From contig DDHL01000041.1 of assembly GCA_002352945.1 (NCBI GenBank), positions 3,649 through 8,955 on the forward strand: a DNA stretch of 5,307 nt. Reading direction: 5' to 3'. The translations under genes and the position numbers were made by a program. The DNA comes from Campylobacteraceae bacterium UBA1877 (lineage in GTDB: Bacteria; Campylobacterota; Campylobacteria; Campylobacterales; Campylobacteraceae). Within the stretch, counting starts at the first letter, position 1; the number at the start of each line of letters is the position of its first letter. Below are positions 1 to 5,307 of the stretch, piece after piece. The notes under the pieces were generated by a model. The model worked only from the letters and a program-made list of their open reading frames with translations, was not told where the DNA came from and made no database searches.

Positions 1-84
1 GCTATAATAAATACAGCTTTTTGTATATAATGGAATCAACATTTTGCAACTATTATTAAAAGCAAAATTAGAGAAAAAATCGGT

Positions 85-90
85 TATAAT
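85..90 (+). promoter_or_regulatory. Candidate -10 box of the chemoreceptor promoter
   Basis: A perfect TATAAT lies 31 bp before the ATG at 122, which would put transcription start near 97 and leave a leader of about 25 nt. No TTGACA-like element is visible about 17 bp upstream, where the sequence is A-rich. That fits the weak or absent -35 elements known for the main sigma factor of Campylobacterota. I see no convincing sigma-28 box (CGATAT type), which many chemotaxis and flagellar genes in this group use. Two other TATAAT hexamers at 3-8 and 26-31 are alternative, more distal promoters. The choice among the three is inference. Confidence 0.45.
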
Positions 91-106
91 GACATAATAA
101 TGACAT
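86..106 (+). repeat. 11-bp-period direct repeat in the mcp leader
   Basis: The 10-mer ATAATGACAT occurs at 86-95 and again at 97-106, an 11 bp offset of about one helical turn. The first copy overlaps the candidate -10 box and the second covers the predicted start of transcription, just before the ribosome binding site. It could be a two-half-site operator for a repressor or response regulator, or simply a small tandem duplication. No regulator is identified. Confidence 0.4.
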
Positions 107-108
107 TT

Positions 109-117
109 AAGGTGGAG
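109..117 (+). promoter_or_regulatory. Ribosome binding site of the chemoreceptor gene
   Basis: The sequence AAGGTGGAG just upstream of the ATG at 122 gives two Shine-Dalgarno registers: AAGG with 9 nt spacing and GGAG with 4 nt spacing. It supports the ATG at 122, which directly precedes the hydrophobic signal-anchor segment. Confidence 0.75.
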
Positions 118-121
118 CAAG

Positions 122-1810
122 ATGAATCTTTCTACTCGAATCATTACAATGATTATTGGTTCCTTGTTGGTTTTGGCACTCATTCTTGGAGTGACGACCC
201 ACTATTTAACAGAGAAAAATTTGGGCTTTTTCTCGCAAGTTTATAGTGATAAAATGGTAGAGGCTCGCAAAAGTGAGCTAAAGAGTGAAATGCACATTAT
301 CCACTCATTTATGCAAAAAGTCTATGAAGAGCAGCAAGCCCTAGGCAAACATGATGACCAAATCCAATCAGCCATCTTTCATAAACTTCGCAGATTGCGA
401 CTGTTTGATGATAAGAGTGAATATGTATTTATTTTTGATTATGATGGCAATGCCCTTATGCACGTTAATAGGGATTTGGAGGGAAAAAATTTAATTGATT
501 CAAAAGATAGCAATGGTCTATTTTACATAAAAGAGTTAGTTGAAGCTGCAAAAAAAGGCGGTGGCTTTGTTACTTACCATTTTCCAAAAATAAAAGATCA
601 AACGCCCCATCCAAAAATTTCATACGTTTTGCCATTTGAGCCTTATAATTGGATGGTTGGAATTGGTGTTTATACAGATAATATTCAAGCCGACATTCAA
701 ACCTTTACTGCAGATGTTGCAAAAACAAATTGGGAAAACTATATCTATTCAGGCTTTATAGCAATGAGTGGGGTGGTTGTGGTCTGTCTTATAAGCTTAA
801 TTATTGTGCGTATTAAAATAATTTCTCCACTTAGAACATTGATTGAAAGAGCTCAAAACCTATCAAGTAGCGAAGGGGATTTGACTAAAAAATTAAAGGT
901 TGAAGGTAAAGATGAAATTGCTATTGCAAGCAAAGCTATAAATAAATTTATTGAAAAAGTGCGCCATACTATAAGCAAAGCTAAACAGCTCTCAAACGAA
1001 AACTCTTCAATTGCGCATCAACTCTCAGCGACATCTGCAAAATCGGGTCAGCGAATTGAAGAATCTACGCTTTTAGTTGATAAAACAACGCAAAAAGCTG
1101 CCAAAATGCAAAAAGAGATGCAAACTTCAATCCTTGAAGCCCAAAAAGGAAAAGAGGATTTACAAAAAGCAAATGAGTATGTAGAAAATGCAAGCAGTTC
1201 AATCTTAAAACTTTCAGATCAAATCCAAGAGAGTGCTAGTATAGAAGTTGAGCTTGCTAAAAGAATTGAGCAATTAAGTCAGGATGCCGAGCAGGTCAAA
1301 GAGGTGCTTACGGTAATAAATGATATTGCTGATCAAACAAATTTATTGGCTCTAAATGCAGCCATTGAAGCAGCTCGGGCTGGTGAGCATGGAAGAGGCT
1401 TTGCAGTTGTAGCAGATGAGGTAAGAAAATTGGCCGAAAGGACACAAAAAGGCCTTGTTGAGATTAACACTACAATTGGTGTTATCGTTCAAGCAATAGC
1501 CGATTCAAGTGAACACATGACAAGCAATGCAAACAGAATCGAAAAGCTTACTGCTATCGCATCTGATGTAAAAGAAAAAATTACTAAAATGGGCGAGGTA
1601 ATGGGTCAAGCCATTGCTATGTCAGATAAGACCACAGATAACTACACTACAAATGGCAAAGAGCTTGAAGAGATTATGGAAAATATTAATAATATCAATG
1701 TACTCTCAGCGGAGAATGCAAGAAGTGTTGAGGAGATTGTAAGTGCATCTGAATACTTAAATAAGATGACTGAAGAACTTAATGCTAAATTGGCAGAATT
1801 TAAAACTTAA
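122..1810 (+). CDS. Methyl-accepting chemotaxis protein with sCache_2 sensor domain
   Basis: This is a complete 562-residue transmembrane chemoreceptor that would signal to CheA through CheW at the cell pole. A first membrane helix lies at about residues 7-28. It is followed by a periplasmic single-Cache (sCache_2-like) domain at about 38-190, with [22 protein letters not shown] near 103-124 and the closing [15 protein letters not shown] near 174-188. A second membrane helix spans about 208-232. A HAMP domain follows at about 230-283, with the conserved Pro in IISPL, and then a long coiled-coil MCP signalling domain at about 290-555. The hairpin tip is the highly conserved stretch at 401-441 ([20 protein letters not shown], then [20 protein letters not shown]), which binds CheA and CheW. 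There is no C-terminal NWETF-type CheR/CheB tether; the protein ends LAEFKT. The ligand cannot be read from the sequence. Some sCache_2 receptors bind small organic acids, but that is family knowledge only. The gene appears monocistronic and converges with the phosphate transporter gene. Confidence 0.97.
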   Translation: MNLSTRIITMIIGSLLVLALILGVTTHYLTEKNLGFFSQVYSDKMVEARKSELKSEMHIIHSFMQKVYEEQQALGKHDDQIQSAIFHKLRRLRLFDDKSEYVFIFDYDGNALMHVNRDLEGKNLIDSKDSNGLFYIKELVEAAKKGGGFVTYHFPKIKDQTPHPKISYVLPFEPYNWMVGIGVYTDNIQADIQTFTADVAKTNWENYIYSGFIAMSGVVVVCLISLIIVRIKIISPLRTLIERAQNLSSSEGDLTKKLKVEGKDEIAIASKAINKFIEKVRHTISKAKQLSNENSSIAHQLSATSAKSGQRIEESTLLVDKTTQKAAKMQKEMQTSILEAQKGKEDLQKANEYVENASSSILKLSDQIQESASIEVELAKRIEQLSQDAEQVKEVLTVINDIADQTNLLALNAAIEAARAGEHGRGFAVVADEVRKLAERTQKGLVEINTTIGVIVQAIADSSEHMTSNANRIEKLTAIASDVKEKITKMGEVMGQAIAMSDKTTDNYTTNGKELEEIMENINNINVLSAENARSVEEIVSASEYLNKMTEELNAKLAEFKT

Positions 1811-1822
1811 AAAGCTTTTTAA
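1807..1822. repeat. 16-bp perfect palindrome over the mcp stop codon
   Basis: TTAAAAAGCTTTTTAA is a perfect palindrome that includes the mcp TAA stop (1808-1810). Having no loop, it is a poor RNA hairpin. Its T-run at 1816-1820 could serve as the U-tract for a minus-strand terminator or merely reflect AT richness. Its function is unknown. Confidence 0.4.
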
Positions 1823-1829
1823 ATGAACT

Positions 1830-1871
1830 CTTTACATGTAAGGTAGTTTAAATTTATCCCTACATGTAAAG
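1830..1871. repeat. Inverted pair of CTTTACATGTA repeats (copies 1 and 2)
   Basis: Copy 1 (CTTTACATGTA, 1830-1840, plus strand) and copy 2 (TACATGTAAAG, 1861-1871, the same 11-mer on the minus strand) form a perfect 11 bp inverted repeat. Pairing continues with one A-C mismatch and two G-C pairs (1842-1843 with 1858-1859) around a 14 nt loop. The 8 bp core TACATGTA is itself palindromic. The pair lies 20 bp after the mcp stop, where a terminator or mRNA 3' stabiliser would be expected. There is no adjacent T-run; the nearest is TTTTT at 1881-1885, 9 nt downstream. Whether it terminates transcription is inference. Confidence 0.7.
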
Positions 1872-1889
1872 CTGGATTACTTTTTAAAT

Positions 1890-1932
1890 CTTTACATGTA
1901 AGACTTTAACTAACAAAGTCTTTACATGTAAG
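1890..1932. terminator. Hairpin from CTTTACATGTA copies 3 and 4; possible bidirectional terminator
   Basis: Copies 3 (1890-1900) and 4 (1920-1930) of CTTTACATGTA are in direct orientation. Because the core is palindromic, they can still pair, and they flank GACTTT (1902-1907) and AAAGTC (1915-1920), which pair across a 7 nt loop (AACTAAC). Counted by hand, the whole forms a stem of about 16 bp with one bulged T, plus a terminal G-U pair. It is the most stable hairpin between the convergent mcp and pit genes. No U-tract follows immediately on either strand; the closest is TTTTT at 1941-1945 on the plus strand. A role as a shared terminator is plausible but not proven. Confidence 0.45.
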
Positions 1933-1937
1933 AGTAT

Positions 1938-1958
1938 AAATTTTTAAATTAAAAATTT
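1938..1958. repeat. 21-bp perfect palindrome made only of A and T
   Basis: Arms AAATTTTTAA (1938-1947) and TTAAAAATTT (1949-1958) are perfect inverse complements around a single A at 1948. There are no G or C bases. It lies 24 bp beyond the pit stop (minus-strand sense). It could be a flexible, cruciform-prone spacer, a binding site for an AT-preferring nucleoid protein, or part of a weak terminator for pit. Nothing in the sequence decides between these. Confidence 0.5.
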
Positions 1959-1982
1959 GCTAGATTTACACTGCCAAATAGA

Positions 1983-3536
1983 TTATAGCCCCATTAATGT
2001 TTTTAAAATATAAAAGAAAATTGCTGAAGATATTGCGGCAGCTGGTAGTGTTATAACCCAAGCTAAGGCAATTGGACGCATCAATTTCCAGTTAGCGTCT
2101 TTATTTAAAATCCCAATTCCCAAAACCGCTCCAATTAAAATATGCGTCGAAGAGACAGGAATTCCAAAAGCAGTTGCAAGCAAAATAACAAGGCTTGCAG
2201 CAAGTTCTGCTGAAAAACCAGTTACTGGCAAAATTTCAGCAAGCCTTGAGCCGACAGTTGCAATAACCTCTTTCCCTAAAAACCAAAGACCAACAATCAA
2301 AGAGACTCCAAAGGCAGCCATAGCCACAATAGGCACTGGTGCTTGCGCATTGATTGCTCCAGTTTTGAGAACATCTAAAATTGCCGCAAAGGGTCCAATG
2401 GCATTGGCAATATCGTTTGCGCCGTGGCTAAAAGCAAAGGTTGAGGCTGTAAAGATTTGCAGCCAGGCAAAGATGCGAGTAGTGCTCTTTTGAGCATCAT
2501 TTTTTGACATAAGATTGACAATTGCCAAGCTTACTAAATATCCTGCAGTTCCAATTAAAAATATAATCCAAATAGTCTCTATTGTGCTAATATGCATAAA
2601 ATCTAAATTTTTCAAGCCTTTAAAAAGAAGCATAGATGATATTGAGACTGCAGCCAAAGCCCCAACAACTGGGATATTTCGGCGAAGTGGAGCAAAAAGG
2701 TCAATCTGTTTTTCACGTTTTTTCATAGCTTTTATGCGTTTTTGAAAGTCTGTCTCGTTTGGAACTTCATCTCCAATATCCTCTTCATCGTACATTGCAA
2801 GGTGACGCAGTGCTTCAATCTGCTCTTCTGGACTTTTTAGTTTAAGTGCATTGGCAAACTTCTCCTTATATGCCTTGCGATATTTTTTCATCCGCTTTAA
2901 TACATCAGTAGCTTTTTGAATGGGCATGAGGATATTTTTTTTGATATAGTAGTAGATGGTATATGAAACAATTCCTCCAAGCAGTGGTGAGACAACCCAG
3001 CTTAAAGCAATCTGTCCAATTTTACCCCAGTTTACAATACTTAGCGAAGTATGCTCTGCGCTTACTACATAACCTAAGGCTAAACTTCCACCAACTATAC
3101 CCCCTACAATTGAGTGGGTAGTTGAAACTGGCAAACCCTTTTTTGAAGCAATCAAAAGCCAAAGTCCAGCGCTAAGAAGGGCTGCTAACATAACAGCTAC
3201 AAAGAGCATAGGATCAAAGTTAGCAGATGGCATTTGCACAATGCCTTTGCGGATTGTTTTGGTCACTTCACCTCCGGCAAATATAGCTCCGCTTAATTCA
3301 AAAATAGCTGCAATGATAAGGGCTTGTTTTAAGGTGATTGTCTTTGCTCCAACACTTGTTCCAAAGGAGTTTGCAACATCATTTCCACCAATATTAAATG
3401 CCATAAACAGACCAAAAAGGGTGGCAATAGTAAAGAGAATAAAATGATGAGAAGGGATGTAATCATACCCCCAAACAAAAAAACCAAGAGTTGAAACGGC
3501 AAATAAAGAGAGCGCTAATATATTGTCACGAGACAT
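1983..3536 (-). CDS. pit: PiT-family inorganic phosphate transporter
   Basis: This is a complete 517-residue inner-membrane permease of the PHO4/PiT family, secondary transporters that import phosphate (in bacteria typically as a metal-phosphate complex with H+). Two inverted halves each carry the family signatures. The N-half has GGNDVANSFG at 50-59 and GLPVSTTHSIVGG at 134-146. The C-half has FSHGANDIANAIGP at 369-382 and GIPVSSTHILIGA at 458-470. About ten or more hydrophobic segments flank a charged, Lys/Glu-rich cytosolic loop at about 200-285. The size and loop resemble the putative phosphate permease of Campylobacter as I recall it. The ATG at 3536 is supported by AAGGA at 3542-3546 with 5 nt spacing. 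The gene lies 78 bp downstream of pdxA on the same strand and converges with the chemoreceptor gene. Ion coupling and exact substrate are not determinable here. Confidence 0.95.
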   Translation of the reverse strand: MSRDNILALSLFAVSTLGFFVWGYDYIPSHHFILFTIATLFGLFMAFNIGGNDVANSFGTSVGAKTITLKQALIIAAIFELSGAIFAGGEVTKTIRKGIVQMPSANFDPMLFVAVMLAALLSAGLWLLIASKKGLPVSTTHSIVGGIVGGSLALGYVVSAEHTSLSIVNWGKIGQIALSWVVSPLLGGIVSYTIYYYIKKNILMPIQKATDVLKRMKKYRKAYKEKFANALKLKSPEEQIEALRHLAMYDEEDIGDEVPNETDFQKRIKAMKKREKQIDLFAPLRRNIPVVGALAAVSISSMLLFKGLKNLDFMHISTIETIWIIFLIGTAGYLVSLAIVNLMSKNDAQKSTTRIFAWLQIFTASTFAFSHGANDIANAIGPFAAILDVLKTGAINAQAPVPIVAMAAFGVSLIVGLWFLGKEVIATVGSRLAEILPVTGFSAELAASLVILLATAFGIPVSSTHILIGAVLGIGILNKDANWKLMRPIALAWVITLPAAAISSAIFFYILKTLMGL

Positions 3537-3541
3537 TCAAA

Positions 3542-3546
3542 TCCTT
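3542..3546 (-). promoter_or_regulatory. Ribosome binding site of pit
   Basis: Read on the minus strand, AAGGA stands 5 nt before the ATG at 3536-3534. This fixes the start at MSRDN, just ahead of the first hydrophobic segment. Confidence 0.65.
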
Positions 3547-3564
3547 GAGTGATTTTCTGGCATA

Positions 3565-3570
3565 ATTATC
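3565..3570 (-). promoter_or_regulatory. Weak candidate -10 box for pit
   Basis: GATAAT on the minus strand (5 of 6 matches to TATAAT) lies in the 78 bp pdxA-pit gap, 28 bp before the pit ATG. Only a poor TTG-containing -35 (TTGTTT) lies 16 bp further upstream. It would allow pit to be transcribed separately from pdxJA. In such AT-rich DNA a chance match is likely. Confidence 0.25.
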
Positions 3571-3586
3571 TCAAATCTTTACTAAG

Positions 3587-3604
3587 AAACAACTGTAATT
3601 GTTT
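3587..3604. repeat. Short inverted repeat in the pdxA-pit gap
   Basis: AAACAA (3587-3592) and TTGTTT (3599-3604) are inverse complements around a 6 bp spacer, starting 11 bp beyond the pdxA stop. The stem has only one G-C pair and no strong T-run follows, so it would be a poor terminator. It may be an operator near the possible pit promoter, or chance. Confidence 0.25.
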
Positions 3605-3614
3605 TGTAATAAAG

Positions 3615-4532
3615 TTAATTTTGCGTTAAGTCTATAGCTTTTTGCACCGCATTTATATAGCTTTGTAAAGATGGATTTTTATCTTTATAGGCAATATCGT
3701 ATGCAGTTCCATGATCAACTGAAGTTCGAACAATATCAAGTCCTAGTGAAACATTAATACTCTCATCAAAGTAGAGGGTTTTTAAAGGAATCAATCCTTG
3801 GTCATGATACATACATACAAAATATTTTATTTTATTTACATTGCAGGCTCTAAAGGCAGTATCTGGAACCATTGGACCAATAAAAATCTCTTGATTTAAA
3901 ATTTTATTAGCCTTTTTAATTGCTTTATTTATCTTAAAATCTTCCTTGCCAATTGCTCCCCCATCACCTGCGTGAGGGTTTAGTCCAAGAACTCCAATGG
4001 GTTTTACATGTAAAGCTTCATAAGTTTTAATTAAAAATTTGCACAAACTCTTTTTTGAAATTTTTTTTGCCACATCTTTTAAGCGAATATGGTGTGTAAA
4101 AAGTACAACATAAAGCGATTCACATCCTAGCATCATAATAGGCTCTTGTTTTAAAAGATCTCTTAGTGCATCTGTATGCCCTTTGTAGGGAATTTTAGCC
4201 ATCTTCCAAGCCTCTTTGTTAATAGGCAAGGTAACAAGAGCATCTGCTTGTTTGGACTGAACCAACTCTAAAGCTTTCAAAAATGAGTTATAAGATGCAA
4301 TTGCTGAAGCTTTAGTTGGGATTGATGGGGTAATATCAAAAACCCCTTTACAAGAAGTAGTTTGAAAATCTTTTGGCACATCAATTCCAAGCATAGCAGC
4401 TGCCCAAGTAAGCATTACTGGATCGATGCAATATATGGGAGTGCAAAGCTTATTGGTTTTATTGTGTGCTCTTAGAGCAATCTCTATACCAACACCGTTT
4501 AAGTCGCCTATACTTATAGCAATCTTTTTCAT
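3615..4532 (-). CDS. pdxA: 4-hydroxythreonine-4-phosphate dehydrogenase PdxA
   Basis: This 305-residue cytosolic enzyme of DXP-dependent pyridoxal phosphate synthesis oxidises 4-phosphohydroxy-L-threonine with NAD(P). The product decarboxylates to 3-amino-2-oxopropyl phosphate, the substrate of PdxJ. Family motifs run in order: ISIGDLNGVGIEI at 7-19, LVTLPINKEAW at 99-109, YKGHTD at 116-121, GLNPHAGDGG at 183-192, GPMVPDTAF at 219-227, YHDQGLIPLK at 242-251 and VRTSVDHGTAYDIA at 268-281. By alignment from memory with E. coli, the metal-binding histidines correspond to His147, His187 and His243. The protein is slightly shorter than the E. coli enzyme (about 330 residues), but all motifs are present. 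The start ATG overlaps the pdxJ stop (ATGA, 4529-4532). No strong Shine-Dalgarno precedes it, so translational coupling to pdxJ is likely. The gene contains one CTTTACATGTA repeat copy, encoding Ala173-Val176. Confidence 0.96.
   Translation of the reverse strand: MKKIAISIGDLNGVGIEIALRAHNKTNKLCTPIYCIDPVMLTWAAAMLGIDVPKDFQTTSCKGVFDITPSIPTKASAIASYNSFLKALELVQSKQADALVTLPINKEAWKMAKIPYKGHTDALRDLLKQEPIMMLGCESLYVVLFTHHIRLKDVAKKISKKSLCKFLIKTYEALHVKPIGVLGLNPHAGDGGAIGKEDFKINKAIKKANKILNQEIFIGPMVPDTAFRACNVNKIKYFVCMYHDQGLIPLKTLYFDESINVSLGLDIVRTSVDHGTAYDIAYKDKNPSLQSYINAVQKAIDLTQN
4005..4015 (-). repeat. CTTTACATGTA repeat copy 5, inside pdxA
   Basis: The 11-mer reads CTTTACATGTA on the minus strand, followed by A. 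It is in frame as GCT TTA CAT GTA and encodes Ala-Leu-His-Val at PdxA residues 173-176, just before the conserved GLNPHAG metal-binding motif. The position itself is not a conserved part of PdxA as far as I recall. Confidence 0.75.
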
Positions 4533-5307
4533 TCTACAAGCTTTTTCATATCAGAAATTGCCCTCTCAAGGCCTGTAAAGATTGAGCGAGCAATAATGCT
4601 TTGGCCAATATTTAACTCTTTTATCTCCTTGATTGGGCTAATCATCGTAACATTTTGGTAGTTTAATCCATGTCCAGCTGCCACATTTAAACCCAAAGAG
4701 TCTGCAACTTTAGCCGATTCTTTAATGAGTTCTAATGACTCTTTTAGAGCTTTTTTTAAGCTCTTTTTAGGCAGGTTTAAAGATTCAATTCTATGGTGCG
4801 AGTGGAGTAAGTTTGAATACAAAGATGCGTAGATATTTGCAAAACTTCCAGTGTGCAGCTCAACCCACTCTACATGTAAAGCGGCAGCTTTTTTGATTTG
4901 CTCTAAATTTGGGTCGATAAATAAAGAGACTTCAATGCTTTGTTCATGAAAAAGGTTAACAACTCTTTGAATTTGCTCAAAACCGCTAGCTACATCCAAT
5001 CCTCCTTCAGTAGTTACCTCTTCTCTCTTTTCGGGAACTAAAGTAACACGATTGGGGTGAAGATTTGAAACAATTTCAACAATTTCTGGAGCGATAGAGC
5101 ACTCAATATTAAGCGGTAAAAAAGAGAGTTTTGCAATATTTTTTGCATCTTCATCTTGAATGTGACGCCTATCTTCTCGCAAATGGATTGTTACCTGATC
5201 GGCGCCCGCGCGCTTTAAAATCCCAAGTGCATCTATGGGATCTGGGTCATTTATACGCCTTGCTTCACGTAAAACTGCAATATGATCAATGTTAACACCA
5301 AGGAGCA
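4529..5307 (-). CDS. pdxJ: Pyridoxine 5'-phosphate synthase PdxJ (first base of start codon outside window)
   Basis: PdxJ condenses 3-amino-2-oxopropyl phosphate with 1-deoxy-D-xylulose 5-phosphate to give pyridoxine 5'-phosphate; it is a cytosolic TIM barrel. The open frame runs to the window edge, where TG at 5307-5306 must follow an A at 5308 to make the ATG. The inferred protein is 259 residues and begins MLLGVNIDHIAVLREARR, the canonical family N-terminus. A start at the in-frame TTG (5182-5180) would delete the first strand and cut into HLREDRRHI (42-50), so it is rejected. Further motifs are LNIECS at 66-71, VPEKREEVTTEGG at 91-103, LFIDPN at 129-134, VELHTGSFAN at 149-158, AAGHGLNY at 210-217 and NIGQSIIARSIFTGL at 233-247. 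The candidate catalytic glutamates are Glu69 and Glu150. The segment around 160-190 looks like the insertion seen in Campylobacterota PdxJ. The stop overlaps pdxA by 4 bp. Confidence 0.96.
   Translation of the reverse strand, partial: LLGVNIDHIAVLREARRINDPDPIDALGILKRAGADQVTIHLREDRRHIQDEDAKNIAKLSFLPLNIECSIAPEIVEIVSNLHPNRVTLVPEKREEVTTEGGLDVASGFEQIQRVVNLFHEQSIEVSLFIDPNLEQIKKAAALHVEWVELHTGSFANIYASLYSNLLHSHHRIESLNLPKKSLKKALKESLELIKESAKVADSLGLNVAAGHGLNYQNVTMISPIKEIKELNIGQSIIARSIFTGLERAISDMKKLVE
4871..4881 (-). repeat. CTTTACATGTA repeat copy 6, inside pdxJ
   Basis: The 11-mer reads CTTTACATGTA on the minus strand, followed by G. It is in frame as GCT TTA CAT GTA and encodes Ala-Leu-His-Val at PdxJ residues 143-146, just before the conserved VELHTG motif. 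The frame and tetrapeptide match the pdxA copy although the proteins are unrelated. Confidence 0.75.

Noticed and set aside
1..40. Terminator of an upstream gene (ATACA at 11-15 and TGTAT at 22-26)
   Set aside because: The stem is only 5 bp and mostly A-T, and the gene upstream is outside the window.
122..1810. Novel sensory architecture in the chemoreceptor
   Set aside because: The order TM-sCache-TM-HAMP-MCP signal is a common receptor layout, with an intact tip and no fusion or extra domain.
1830..1932. CRISPR array
   Set aside because: The repeats are only 11-13 bp, individually palindromic, in mixed orientation and with spacers of about 17-21 bp. CRISPR repeats are longer and uniformly oriented, and no cas gene is present.
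2515..2745. Plus-strand open frame of 76 codons
   Set aside because: It lies entirely inside pit on the opposite strand, has no recognisable domain or ribosome binding site, and its composition follows from the pit codons.
3241..3447. Plus-strand open frame of 68 codons
   Set aside because: It is antisense to the conserved N-terminal half of pit, with no Shine-Dalgarno and no family resemblance.
3571..3614. Pho-box for phosphate-starvation control upstream of pit
   Set aside because: One GTTTC is visible on the minus strand near 3586-3590, but the second half-site expected for the Campylobacter PhosR box as I recall it is missing at the right spacing.

Overview
The window is an AT-rich, densely coded bacterial chromosomal segment. 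It probably comes from a member of the Campylobacterota (epsilonproteobacteria), and more likely a free-living relative of Sulfurimonas or Sulfurovum than a host-adapted Campylobacter or Helicobacter. That placement is inference. It rests on the protein style (Lys/Ile/Ser-rich), the Campylobacterota-like PdxJ with its internal insertion, the adjacent pdxJ-pdxA pair, the Campylobacter-like PiT transporter of about 510 residues, and TATAAT boxes without clear -35 elements.

Layout: positions 1-121 hold the promoter and leader of a chemoreceptor gene. Positions 122-1810 (+) encode a complete methyl-accepting chemotaxis protein with a periplasmic single-Cache domain. Positions 1811-1982 are a convergent intergenic region rich in palindromes. 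Positions 1983-3536 (-) encode a PiT-family phosphate transporter. Positions 3615-4532 (-) encode PdxA, and 4529-5307 (-) encode PdxJ, whose ATG lies one base beyond the window edge. The minus-strand genes read pdxJ, pdxA, then pit. pdxJ and pdxA overlap by an ATGA and supply two consecutive steps of DXP-dependent vitamin B6 synthesis. pit follows 78 bp downstream and may be co-transcribed or have its own weak promoter.

All protein genes are ordinary housekeeping or sensory genes. The unexpected signal is in the DNA. An 11-mer, CTTTACATGTA (usually followed by A or G), occurs six times in 5.3 kb. Four copies form two inverted-repeat hairpins between the convergent genes mcp and pit, with cores 28-32 bp apart. 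One further copy lies inside pdxA and one inside pdxJ, both in the same reading frame and both encoding Ala-Leu-His-Val. This resembles the known behaviour of DNA-uptake sequences or highly iterated palindromes and is the item most worth following up.
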